Origin: Pseudomonadales bacterium
Lineage (GTDB): Bacteria; Pseudomonadota; Gammaproteobacteria; Pseudomonadales; Ketobacteraceae
Assembly: GCA_002708905.1 (NCBI GenBank)
Contig: PAPM01000003.1
Span: 1 to 64,000 of the forward strand
Reading direction: 5' to 3'
DNA length: 64,000 bases
A program made the position numbers and the translations under genes. Below the pieces are notes generated by a model that was not told the origin of the DNA, searched no databases, and worked only from the letters and a program-made list of their open reading frames with translations. Positions 37,358 to 47,627 of this stretch are shown one piece after another (position 1 is the first letter of the stretch; each line of letters begins with the position of its first letter).

Positions 37358-37984
37358 TCACTGCGGCTCCTGGCTTCCCGCCCTTAAAACAGACCGCGAC
37401 AGATAGTGAACCACGGCAGATTGCTCGTCTGGTTTCAGTTCTATTGCGATGTTTCGCATAACGGATGGGGTATCGTTGGTTCGATTGCCCACTCTGAAAT
37501 CATCCAATTGTTTCTTGAGATAATCTTCGTGCTGGGCATCCAACCAAGGTGTGTCTGAACGTGCCGGGTTGTGACATTCCTGGCAGGCGGGCAACCCTGC
37601 TCTGCCCATTCGGAATAACAATTCGCCTTGTTGATACAACGCGTCGTCGATTCCTTCATCAGTCGGTGCCGGGGCAGTCAATTGCGCAAAGTAATGGGCA
37701 ATGCTGTCGATTTCTTCTGGCTGCACTTCTTCGGTAATGGCTTGCATCTGACCACCATCATTGGTTCTTTCACCGCTCCTGAAAGCAATGAACTGCGCTT
37801 TGATATAGTCCGCTTTCTGGCCCGCCAGCTTCGGAAACTTCGACATATGACTGTTGCCATCCAAGCCATGACACATCCCGCAGATTTCCCAGGGCGCCAT
37901 GCCCTCTTTATCGATCATGCCTGCCTGTGCCGGTTGCAGGCTAAGGCCCAGAAAAAACATAAATGCTGGCCCCTTAAAGTTCAT
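37358..37984 (-). CDS. Exported diheme cytochrome c
   Basis: About 208 residues with a signal peptide and two class I cytochrome c domains. Haem motifs are CGMCH (near residue 35) and CQECH (near 136), each followed by a Met-containing C-terminal segment ('NDGGQMQAI', 'PSVMRNIAI') that can supply the axial ligand. It resembles cytochrome c4-type proteins and works in the periplasm. The start at 37984 overlaps the SCO1-like stop; ATG 38011 is possible. Last gene of the upstream operon, just before the GntR promoter. Confidence 0.85.
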   Translation of the reverse strand: MNFKGPAFMFFLGLSLQPAQAGMIDKEGMAPWEICGMCHGLDGNSHMSKFPKLAGQKADYIKAQFIAFRSGERTNDGGQMQAITEEVQPEEIDSIAHYFAQLTAPAPTDEGIDDALYQQGELLFRMGRAGLPACQECHNPARSDTPWLDAQHEDYLKKQLDDFRVGNRTNDTPSVMRNIAIELKPDEQSAVVHYLSRSVLRAGSQEPQ

Positions 37985-38591
37985 TTCGAGCATGCTGGTC
38001 GGTATTAGCATTCCGAATTACCTGTACCAAGAAGTCACTGGTGCGATGGGAGTGAAAAGGCGGATTCAGCGTTGCTACCCATTCGCCCTTTGGATTGACC
38101 ACGGCAACACCGGCGCTGTGTTTAACGTTATAGGCATTGTCACCGGGAAACCGCTTCTCAATCCGATAGATTCCTCCAATGCTCTCTACCAGCTGAGTCA
38201 ACTCTGTGTCTTCACCGGTAATTCCAATGTAATCCGGATGAAAATGTGCCAGATATTGTTTTAGTACTTTCTCATCACGGTCCCGGTCTACGGCAATAAA
38301 GACAATTTCGGGGATCTTGTCAGGCATCATTTTCATGCCGAGTTGGGCGCGGATGGCTTCCAGTCGGAGCAGGGTCATGGGGCACACATCAGGGCAACTG
38401 GTGAATCCCAGAACCACGAGTGACCACTGACCCTTTAAACGTTCCAATCCGAAGGGCTCACCGAATTGGTCAGTCAGGGTGAATTGGGCAACAGGAGTGG
38501 GTTCTCTTTGAGAGAAATCATCGCCCTCGGCATAGACAGGTAAACCCATCGCAATTGCCAAGCAAGCCAGCAGTGCCGACAACACTCTCAT
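37974..38591 (-). CDS. SCO1/SenC-family copper protein
   Basis: A 205-residue thioredoxin-fold protein with a signal peptide ('GLPVYAEG'). The copper site is intact: 'FTSCPDVCPMTLL' (CxxxC) plus the distal His in 'NVKHSAGVAVV'. SCO proteins deliver Cu to the CuA site of cytochrome oxidase or act as periplasmic thiol reductases. No oxidase genes are nearby; it is embedded between the ABC ATPase (TAATG coupling) and the cytochrome c gene, so here it probably serves the accessory system. Confidence 0.9.
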   Translation of the reverse strand: MRVLSALLACLAIAMGLPVYAEGDDFSQREPTPVAQFTLTDQFGEPFGLERLKGQWSLVVLGFTSCPDVCPMTLLRLEAIRAQLGMKMMPDKIPEIVFIAVDRDRDEKVLKQYLAHFHPDYIGITGEDTELTQLVESIGGIYRIEKRFPGDNAYNVKHSAGVAVVNPKGEWVATLNPPFHSHRTSDFLVQVIRNANTDQHARNEL

Positions 38592-39445
38592 TATTCGCAC
38601 TCCCGTTGTTCAAAGGCTTTCATACTTTCCGCCCTGATGTATTGCAGACAGGTTCGTTTCAAAGAGATGAACAGATCTGAAGTGGCCATATCAGATTGGC
38701 GGGGGCGTTCCAGTTCAACTTTAAGATCTGCTATTACAGTGCCCGGGCTGGCGCTCATAATAAGTATGCGATCCGCAAGGAAGATGGCTTCGTCTACGTC
38801 ATGAGTTACGAATAAAACGGTTGTGCCGAATTCAGACCAGATATCCAGCAGGCTTTCCTGCATCATCAGTCGGGTCTGTGCGTCCAATGCGCCGAAAGGC
38901 TCATCCATCAACAGAACACTGGGGTAATTTGCCAGCGCTCTTGCGATGCCAACCCGTTGTTGCATGCCGCCGGAAAGCTCACCGGGATAGCGCTTTTCCA
39001 TTTTACTCAAACCGATCATGGCGAGGAATGTTCTGGCAATGGAGTGGCATTCAGCTGCGCTGTGGCCAGCCAGGCGCGGCCCAAAGGCAATGTTTTCCAA
39101 CACGGTTTTCCAGGGTAATAAAGAGTATTGCTGGAACACCATGCCGCGATCAGGCCCTGGACCTGTAATCTCAGCGTTGTCTACCAACACCCTCCCGGTG
39201 GTTGGTTTGACATAACCTGCCACGGAGTTCAACAAGGTGGACTTGCCGCAACCGGAAGGGCCAAGAATACAAACAAACTCGCCTGGCTCAATGTTCAGGC
39301 TGGTTTCGTGAACAGCAATGTTGCGATCCGGTCCGTTGCCAAAACTGATGCCCACGGAATCAATACTAACGTGGCCACGTTCTTTGGAGTCCTGGCGGTG
39401 TTTCTGCAGAAGATTGTGTTGAATTGAAACCACGCTGGTGTTCAC
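38591..39445 (-). CDS. NitT/TauT-type ABC transporter ATPase
   Basis: A 284-residue nucleotide-binding subunit: Walker A 'GPSGCGKSTLL', Q loop 'MVFQQYSLLPW', signature 'LSGGMQQRVGIARAL', Walker B 'VLLMDEPFGALD', H loop 'LFVTHDVDEAI'. The sequence is of the nitrate/sulfonate/taurine class. GTG at 39445 follows GGGGGAA and overlaps the previous stop (GTGA); a longer in-frame ORF is rejected. It drives the permease encoded two genes upstream. Confidence 0.93.
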   Translation of the reverse strand: MNTSVVSIQHNLLQKHRQDSKERGHVSIDSVGISFGNGPDRNIAVHETSLNIEPGEFVCILGPSGCGKSTLLNSVAGYVKPTTGRVLVDNAEITGPGPDRGMVFQQYSLLPWKTVLENIAFGPRLAGHSAAECHSIARTFLAMIGLSKMEKRYPGELSGGMQQRVGIARALANYPSVLLMDEPFGALDAQTRLMMQESLLDIWSEFGTTVLFVTHDVDEAIFLADRILIMSASPGTVIADLKVELERPRQSDMATSDLFISLKRTCLQYIRAESMKAFEQRECE

Positions 39446-40113
39446 GACAATTCCCCCATGGGTTTGGTATTGGCAATGCCTGGTCGTGCCAGATGAATGC
39501 ATACACCCAGCAGAATGATGAGTCCCATTATGTTGAGCCAGGTGCCCAATGGTTCCAGCCATAGTGCAGTGGTGGCACCCAGGCCCAACATCGCTAATCC
39601 GACTACCCAGGTGGGTGTGGAACAACACACAACCCAGGACAGTGTAATGGATGCTGTTGCCATGAGTGTCGCACCAATCCCGGTGGCCGTTCCGCTGGAG
39701 CGAGCCTCAAGTTTGGATATTCCGCTACAGCTCGATGACTGCCTTAGCAATAGATAATTCGTTGAGACCAAAGCACCGAGTAACGTTACTCCCAGCACTT
39801 TTACCGGTACGATGAAGAGACTCCATTCCGAAATGCCCATGCCGAAGTCGTAGTTCATGTAACCGATCTCCAGCAACCACTCGTCTTTAATGATGGCTAT
39901 GCTGTCACTGATTGAAGGTGTTGACTCGATGATTCTGATCACGTTAGTCCACCAATCGAAAACGTTGACATAGTTTGGCAAGTGGCCGAAGCGTGCGATC
40001 AAACTCAGCATCAACAGTGCGTAATAGGCTGCTACGATACCCAGTGTCATCACGCACCATCGCATCAGGTTTTGTCTTATCACTGAACTGATCACCGAAA
40101 CCCGCTGCAACAT
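39442..40113 (-). CDS. Membrane protein with MerT-like C-terminal half
   Basis: A 223-residue integral membrane protein with about five helices. The C-terminal half carries a vicinal Cys pair inside a helix ('SWVVCCSTPTWVVGLAMLGLGA'), followed by 'LEPLGTWLNIMGLI'. This order resembles MerT-type heavy-metal transporters, where a CC pair in a helix binds the metal. No ABC permease motif is seen. Its gene lies between the permease and ATPase genes with short junctions, so it is part of the system. ATG 40113 with AGGA is preferred to GTG 40119. I do not recognise it as a named family. Confidence 0.7.
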   Translation of the reverse strand: MLQRVSVISSVIRQNLMRWCVMTLGIVAAYYALLMLSLIARFGHLPNYVNVFDWWTNVIRIIESTPSISDSIAIIKDEWLLEIGYMNYDFGMGISEWSLFIVPVKVLGVTLLGALVSTNYLLLRQSSSCSGISKLEARSSGTATGIGATLMATASITLSWVVCCSTPTWVVGLAMLGLGATTALWLEPLGTWLNIMGLIILLGVCIHLARPGIANTKPMGELS

Positions 40114-40125
40114 AGCCACATCCTG

Positions 40126-41043
40126 TCATCGCTGTAGTTCTTTCCAGCGCAATGCCGGGCGGGTAATGACTTTGATTAAATAGGTGGACAGGGTTCCAAG
40201 TCCGCCTATAACCAGCATGCCCACGACAATGTCTGGATAATTAATCAGAGAGTAGGCATCCCAGGTAAAATAGCCGATTCCGTATTGCCCGGAGATGATT
40301 TCCCCTGCCAACAGCGAGAACCAGCTTACGCCCATGCCGATAGCAAGTCCTGTTGCGATGCTGGGTAAAGCCGCCGGCAGGACTACATGCCAGAACACCT
40401 GTAATTTGTTGGCGCCTAATGACAGAGCCGCCCGGATCATAACTTCAGGTGTTTGCTCCACGCCATGAATGGTGTTGAGAATGATCGGGAAGAGGGCGCC
40501 CAGGAAAGTGATGTAGATAATGGATGATTCTTCTGTCGGCCACATAAGAATAGCCAGTGGAATCCACGCAACCGCTGGAATTGGGCGGATGACTTCGATG
40601 TAAGGCAATACCGCTGCACGCGCCAAGCGTGATCGACCCACTGCCAGGCCAATAGCAACACCCAGCAACACCGCCATACCATACGCGATTAGAATACGTC
40701 GTATGCTCACGAACACATGGGTATAGAACACCGGCTCCGCCAGATGGCCGATGAAAGCATCGGCCACATTCAGGGGCGAAGGTATGTTTTCAAAATTGAT
40801 GAAGAAATTGAAGTTGTACAGCGTGGCCAAATGCCACAGTAGAATACCTCCACAAAGTGACAGTATCCCCACAACGATACTTTGAGTTTGCTTGCTCTTC
40901 AGCGCAATTGACATACGATTTGCCATGCGTTCGTTGTTGCTGACGCTGGTGGAGCCTGTGGCGGTCGATTCCTGTTTTATAGGCGCCTGAATGGACTCAG
41001 GCGCATTGTCTTCAGGTTTCTTGTTGGCCAATGCGTAGCTCAT
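40126..41043 (-). CDS. NitT/TauT-type ABC transporter permease
   Basis: A 305-residue permease with about six helices and a long cytoplasmic N terminus. The EAA loop is visible: 'ALSLGANKLQVFWHVVLPAALPSIATGLAIGMG', with 'LPYIEVIRPIPAVAWIPLAILMW' before it, as in nitrate/sulfonate/taurine permeases. Single permease gene, so it probably works as a homodimer with the ATPase. Start overlaps the binding-protein stop by 4 bases. Confidence 0.93.
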   Translation of the reverse strand: MSYALANKKPEDNAPESIQAPIKQESTATGSTSVSNNERMANRMSIALKSKQTQSIVVGILSLCGGILLWHLATLYNFNFFINFENIPSPLNVADAFIGHLAEPVFYTHVFVSIRRILIAYGMAVLLGVAIGLAVGRSRLARAAVLPYIEVIRPIPAVAWIPLAILMWPTEESSIIYITFLGALFPIILNTIHGVEQTPEVMIRAALSLGANKLQVFWHVVLPAALPSIATGLAIGMGVSWFSLLAGEIISGQYGIGYFTWDAYSLINYPDIVVGMLVIGGLGTLSTYLIKVITRPALRWKELQR

Positions 41044-42431
41044 TGTACTGCCACCAATCCACTTTCAGAGACTGAATGTCGGGCCAGTACATCTTCCATG
41101 CCCATGACCGAACCTTTCACTTTCTTGGCGTAGGCATCTGCATCGGGCTTGCGCAGGAAGGTGGCATAGCCATCATCAGACTTAACAAAGAATGCGGTTT
41201 TGCCGAACAGTTTCAGTCCCGTAGCCTTGTCATACACATAGGTGGCATTCAGCTTGGCGCCGGTTTGCTGCATTTCATTTACTGCAGTGAGGAACTCAGG
41301 CAGGGTTTTATAGGTGGTTATGCCGTCACGTGCATGCCAGATTTCCATCGGCAGATCCGCATTGGCAACGGCGGGGTCAACAATCTCCGATTTTTCGGCG
41401 TCATAATCCTTGCCGAGCTCTTTATAGGCTTTCTTCAGGTAGGTCTCAGTAATCCATTCATCAAAGTCCAAAGGTGGAATGGCTTTCTCTTTTACCAAAA
41501 CACCGTGATCGGTCTTCAACGCTTCAACCCATTTCGGCTTGATAGTCGGGTCTAATGTCAGGTGGCCACCCTTGGAAAAGTAGATGTAGAGTACTTCTTT
41601 CTCTACGCCGGTCCATTTTTCCATCAGGTCAACCGCCGCTACGGGATCCTTGCGAATCCATTCCCCGGCTTCATAGATAGCTTTAATGAATGCCGTAACC
41701 ACTTCCGGGTATTTGTCAGCGAAGTCTTCCCGCACCACTACACCATGGAGGTAGGGGACACCGGTTTCACTGCCGTCATAGATTTTTCGACCTGTGCCGC
41801 GGAACTCCATCAGTTCAGACCAGGGGCAGAAGTCGGAGTGCGCATCGATCTTTGAGGCGGCGATGTTGGCGGCTCCCACGGCAGGGCTTTGGTTTTTCAG
41901 TCCGTATTCTTTGGTGGAAATACCGTTGTCCTGCATGGCTTTCAGTAGCATACCCCAGGCTGCACTACCAACCGGAACGGAAATATCTTTACCCTTCAGT
42001 TGATCGATGCTGTAGATGTCGGAACCAACCGGCACTACTATCGCGTTCCCGCTGCCTTTCAGGTTATATCCGGTACCAGCAACATACTTGGTTCGCAGTG
42101 ATTCGGTTTCTTGGAATTTCGCACCGTTTACGATAAGCGGATAATCACCCATCACGCCGATGTTGAGTTTGTTTGCCATCATTTGGTTAGTGATCGGACC
42201 ACCGGAAGAGTAGTCACTCCAGCTGATGTCGTAATTTGCGTCCTTGTATTTGCCGTCTTTCGGCAAATATTTTTCCAGCAGCTTGAGTTCTTTAACGACA
42301 ATACCTGCGGTGTAGGTGTCGGTGCACATGCTTTGATGGCCTATGGCGATCCGAATGTCTTCAGAATACGCACTTGTTGATGCCAGCACGGCAAAGGTTA
42401 ATGTGGAGAAGAACTTGGTTTTCAGTTTCAT
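41040..42431 (-). CDS. ABC substrate-binding protein (NrtA/SsuA type) with extended C terminus
   Basis: A 463-residue periplasmic binding protein: signal peptide to 'TSAYSE', then 'RIAIGHQSMCTDTYTAGIVVKEL', 'GVMGDYPLIVNG' and 'KGKDISVPVGSAAWGMLL', as in the nitrate/sulfonate/taurine class (usually about 320-330 residues). The last 75 residues are an addition with 'LKLFGKTAFFVKSDDGYATFLRKPDADAYAKKV', reminiscent of the NosL/copper-accessory fold ('YVVGS...FAS...DAEAFA'). First gene of the transporter operon. The ligand is not deducible. Confidence 0.88.
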   Translation of the reverse strand: MKLKTKFFSTLTFAVLASTSAYSEDIRIAIGHQSMCTDTYTAGIVVKELKLLEKYLPKDGKYKDANYDISWSDYSSGGPITNQMMANKLNIGVMGDYPLIVNGAKFQETESLRTKYVAGTGYNLKGSGNAIVVPVGSDIYSIDQLKGKDISVPVGSAAWGMLLKAMQDNGISTKEYGLKNQSPAVGAANIAASKIDAHSDFCPWSELMEFRGTGRKIYDGSETGVPYLHGVVVREDFADKYPEVVTAFIKAIYEAGEWIRKDPVAAVDLMEKWTGVEKEVLYIYFSKGGHLTLDPTIKPKWVEALKTDHGVLVKEKAIPPLDFDEWITETYLKKAYKELGKDYDAEKSEIVDPAVANADLPMEIWHARDGITTYKTLPEFLTAVNEMQQTGAKLNATYVYDKATGLKLFGKTAFFVKSDDGYATFLRKPDADAYAKKVKGSVMGMEDVLARHSVSESGLVAVQ

Positions 42432-42465
42432 GATGGCCCCCCGGCGACGGTTTGTACTGAGTTCG

Positions 42466-42490
42466 AAACTTGTATTAACTAGTTATAACC
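42466..42490 (+). promoter_or_regulatory. Candidate GntR operator upstream of the ABC operon
   Basis: The sequence CTTGTATTAAC then TA then GTTATAACC matches the GntR-gene site at 18 of 25 bases; the core TAACTAGTTA is a perfect palindrome and GTTATAAC is another. It lies 35 bases before the binding-protein start. It is probably the main control site of the transporter operon. Confidence 0.6.
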
Positions 42491-42687
42491 ACATGCCTTT
42501 ACTGACGCAGAAACCGTGCCATAAGCTGACCTTGGTCAATGGTGGGTGTCGTAAGGTTATGAAATTTAAAGATATAAAGGCTTGCAATAGTTGACCGGTA
42601 CGGTAGGGGTTGAGATTTTTGTGGAAACTGGCAACGCACTGCTCCCGTGCAACGGGGTGTGCAGAAAGGTGCGTATTGGACCGGCTA

Positions 42688-42711
42688 GGTTGGAGGAGTT
42701 AATACAAGTTT
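42688..42711 (-). promoter_or_regulatory. Half-site of the operator motif
   Basis: The minus strand reads AAACTTGTATTAACT, identical to the first 15 bases of the site at 42466 but in inverted orientation and 222 bases away. The second half is not conserved. A distal regulator site or looping partner is possible. Confidence 0.35.
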
Positions 42712-42716
42712 AAGAA

Positions 42717-43901
42717 TTAGTCGTGGAACGGCTCTTCTTCAAAATACAGCACGCCCATATTGAGGAGCTGGGTCAGGAAACGAAGATTAACCGGGGCTTC
42801 ACAGAACATGAGCAGTTTGGCTGGGTCGTAGTGGCGGCTTTTGCAGAGAAACAAAATCAGTTGTTGCGTGAAAGGATGAAACTCCAGCTTGGTGCCATTG
42901 ATAAACAACGCAGTTGGGTGGTTTTGGTCGCCGGTAAAAACAAAGCGGCTGGATTCTTCCCGACGGACGGACAGTTTCTGATGTAACAAATCCAGAACTT
43001 CGGAACTGTGGTAGTCCTCTTCCGGAGGTTCGGGGTTTTGGTCGTATTTGGTTTGGGAAAGATACTCACCCATCCAGTGCGCAATTTGATTACGATCTGA
43101 CACCAGGCGCTGCAGGGTATCTGCCACTTTCTCTATGGCGGATGGTGACAACCATCCCGGGTTCGACTGCAAGCTAAGGTCGGGATCGGAGTAACGGCGG
43201 CCCTCGTTGCTGGAAGCCATCAAATAATGGACAAATTCTCCAATAATTTCGTGCTCACTGGGCGCTCTGAATCCTACCGACAGAGTAATACAGTCGTTTT
43301 CTGCGATTCCATAATGGGCCAACCCCGGTGGCAGGTATAACATGTCACCTGGATTCAGAATCCACTCCTGGTCCGGTTGGAAATCCCGCAGAATTCGTAC
43401 CGGCAGATTCGGTATCAAAGCCGATTCATCGTCACACATCTGCCCCAGGCGCCAGCGCCGCTGTCCCCGGGCTTGAATCAGGAACACATCGTAGTAATCA
43501 TAATGAGGCCCAACGCTGCCGCCGAAGGGGGCGAAGCTTGCCATGATGTCATCGATGCGCCAGTTGGGGATGAAGTCGAATGCTTCGAGCAGATCAGCTA
43601 CTGCCGGAACCTGGTGATCCAGTGCCTGGACCAGCAATGTCCAGTGGGTTTTTGGCAGGTTCTTGAACGTCTTGTCGGTGAAGGGGCCGTGGCGCAATTC
43701 CCAGTCCACCGGACTGCGTTCCAAAATGATTCGGGATTCAACGGTATCATCCAGCGACAGCCCCGCCAGCTCCTCCGGTTCCAACAGATGCTCCATGTTG
43801 GGAAATGCGCCCCGCACCAGCATAGGCTGCTTCTGCCAGTATTCCGACAGAAACAGCTCTGCTGAACGACCACCTAGAATGGCTAATGGTTTGGACGCCA
43901 T
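42717..43901 (-). CDS. roxA: RoxA, ribosomal protein uL16 arginine 3-hydroxylase
   Basis: A 394-residue JmjC/cupin 2-oxoglutarate dioxygenase equivalent to E. coli YcfD, which hydroxylates Arg81 of L16. The iron site is visible: 'GGSVGPHYDYYDVFLIQ' (His and Asp) and the second His in 'LPPGLAHYGIAEND'. A C-terminal winged-helix region follows. It sits 11 bases after purB on the same strand. Confidence 0.93.
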   Translation of the reverse strand: MASKPLAILGGRSAELFLSEYWQKQPMLVRGAFPNMEHLLEPEELAGLSLDDTVESRIILERSPVDWELRHGPFTDKTFKNLPKTHWTLLVQALDHQVPAVADLLEAFDFIPNWRIDDIMASFAPFGGSVGPHYDYYDVFLIQARGQRRWRLGQMCDDESALIPNLPVRILRDFQPDQEWILNPGDMLYLPPGLAHYGIAENDCITLSVGFRAPSEHEIIGEFVHYLMASSNEGRRYSDPDLSLQSNPGWLSPSAIEKVADTLQRLVSDRNQIAHWMGEYLSQTKYDQNPEPPEEDYHSSEVLDLLHQKLSVRREESSRFVFTGDQNHPTALFINGTKLEFHPFTQQLILFLCKSRHYDPAKLLMFCEAPVNLRFLTQLLNMGVLYFEEEPFHD

Positions 43902-43912
43902 TTATGGATACC

Positions 43913-45951
<2,039 letters not shown>

Positions 45952-45962
<11 letters not shown>

Positions 45963-47106
45963 AAGAATCACTCCCCATTTGATTCCAGGTGCGTTCGATC
46001 ACGCCGCCGCCCAGGCAAACATCCCCAGCGTAGAAAACCACTGATTGGCCGGGTGTCACCGCTCTTTGGGGTTGGTCAAAGTGCACAGTGATCTGGCCGG
46101 AGCCATCCTCAAACACTTCACAATCCTGGTCCGGCTGGCGATAACGGGTCTTGGCCTTGCAGCGTAACGGTAATGCAGGTCTTTCCGTCACCCAGAATAT
46201 GTCCTCTGCACTCAGTGTATCAGTGAACAGAGCTGGGTGGTTGGTGCCCTGGCCTACGATTAAATGGTTGCTTTCGAGATCTTTGCTCAAAACGAACCAG
46301 GGTGCTTCTGTCTTGTTGGCCAAGCCACCAATACCCAGTCCCTGACGTTGACCTATGGTATAGAACATCAGGCCGGAATGCTCACCAATCTGTTCGCCGG
46401 TTTCAGTCACAATGATGCCGGGCTTAGCCGGAATATACTGCTCAAGAAAATCCTTGAAGCGACGTTCACCGATAAAACAAATACCGGTGGAGTCCTTCTT
46501 GTCGTGGTTCTCGAAGCCCTGGCTCTTGGCAATCGCCCGTACAGCAGGCTTTTCCATATCGCCAAGCGGGAACAGTGTGCGGGCGATCTGGCGTCCATTC
46601 ACCGCATGCAGGAAGTAACTTTGGTCCTTGTTTTTATCGAGGCCTTTGAGCAAAGGAGCAACCAACTCACCATTGATTTCCCAGGGTTCGCCCCGGCGTG
46701 CATAGTGACCGGTGGCAATGTAATCCGCCCCAAGTGTGAGGGCGTAATCCAGAAAGGCCCGAAACTTTACTTCCTTGTTGCAAAGGATATCCGGGTTGGG
46801 TGTGCGACCGGCGCTGTATTCAGCAATAAAATGTTCAAACACCCGGTCCCAATACTCTGCGGCGAAGTTGGCGGTATGCAGTTTGATGCCAAGGGTATCC
46901 GCTACCTGTTGCGCGTCGGCGAGGTCAGACAGAGCCGTACAATATTCAGTACCGTCGTCTTCCTCCCAGTTCTTCATGAACAGGCCTTCTACCTCGTAGC
47001 CCTGTTGCATGAGCACATATGCGGAAACTGAGGAATCCACGCCTCCGGACATGCCGACGATGACCTTTTGGCCGGAATTACTCATCGGCTGAAGATCCGT
47101 GCTCAT
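45952..47106 (-). CDS. mnmA: MnmA, tRNA-specific 2-thiouridylase
   Basis: A 384-residue enzyme that thiolates U34 of tRNA-Lys, -Glu and -Gln. It has the PP-loop '[16 protein letters not shown]', the catalytic Cys pair in '[10 protein letters not shown]' and '[12 protein letters not shown]', and 'GHYARRGE' in the nucleotide region. The first ATG (47106) overlaps the NUDIX gene end by 29 bases; ATG 47085 is an alternative. Confidence 0.96.
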
Positions 47107-47536
47107 AGATCAGGTCCAGCGGGTATCGCTTACCGGCTGCGAAATCTTCAATGCAACGCTTAACCATGGGGCTGCGCCATTGTGCACGGCGTGCTTCCAG
47201 CTCTTCCAGATTGAGCCACACCGGCCCGATAATCCCCGTGTCCAGTAGAGCGTCGGCGTCTTGCTCGATGGCTTTCGCGGCAAAGCTGAAGCGGTAGTAG
47301 GTGATCCCATTGGGGGCAGAATAGTTGTAGATACCCACCAGGCCCGTGAGTTCCACATGCCAGCCGGTTTCCTCCAGAGTTTCCCGCAGAGCGGCTTCCA
47401 AAATGGATTCGTTTTCCTCAATGTGGCCAGCCGGCTGATTGAGGACGGTCTCGCCGTCCACAATTTCTTCTACTAACAGGTAGCGGCCGTCTTGCTCCAC
47501 AATAGTGGCTACGGTGGCGTGTGGGGTCCAGGTCAT
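47078..47536 (-). CDS. nudJ: NudJ-like NUDIX phosphatase
   Basis: A 152-residue hydrolase. The Nudix box is intact: '[23 protein letters not shown]', with GX5EX7REXXEEXG. '[20 protein letters not shown]' and 'YPLDLI' near the C terminus match E. coli NudJ, a thiamine pyrophosphate/HMP-PP phosphatase. The start at 47536 is chosen over 47572 because it gives the NudJ-like N terminus. The position upstream of mnmA is conserved. Confidence 0.9.
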   Translation of the reverse strand: MTWTPHATVATIVEQDGRYLLVEEIVDGETVLNQPAGHIEENESILEAALRETLEETGWHVELTGLVGIYNYSAPNGITYYRFSFAAKAIEQDADALLDTGIIGPVWLNLEELEARRAQWRSPMVKRCIEDFAAGKRYPLDLIYEHGSSADE

Positions 47537-47627
47537 AGTTGAAATCGGGTCTGCGCTGCAAAGAACGCGCAATTCTACCCAAAAACTGTTTGATTCCCAA
47601 CCCGAAGCCGGGTTATACCGCAGATTT

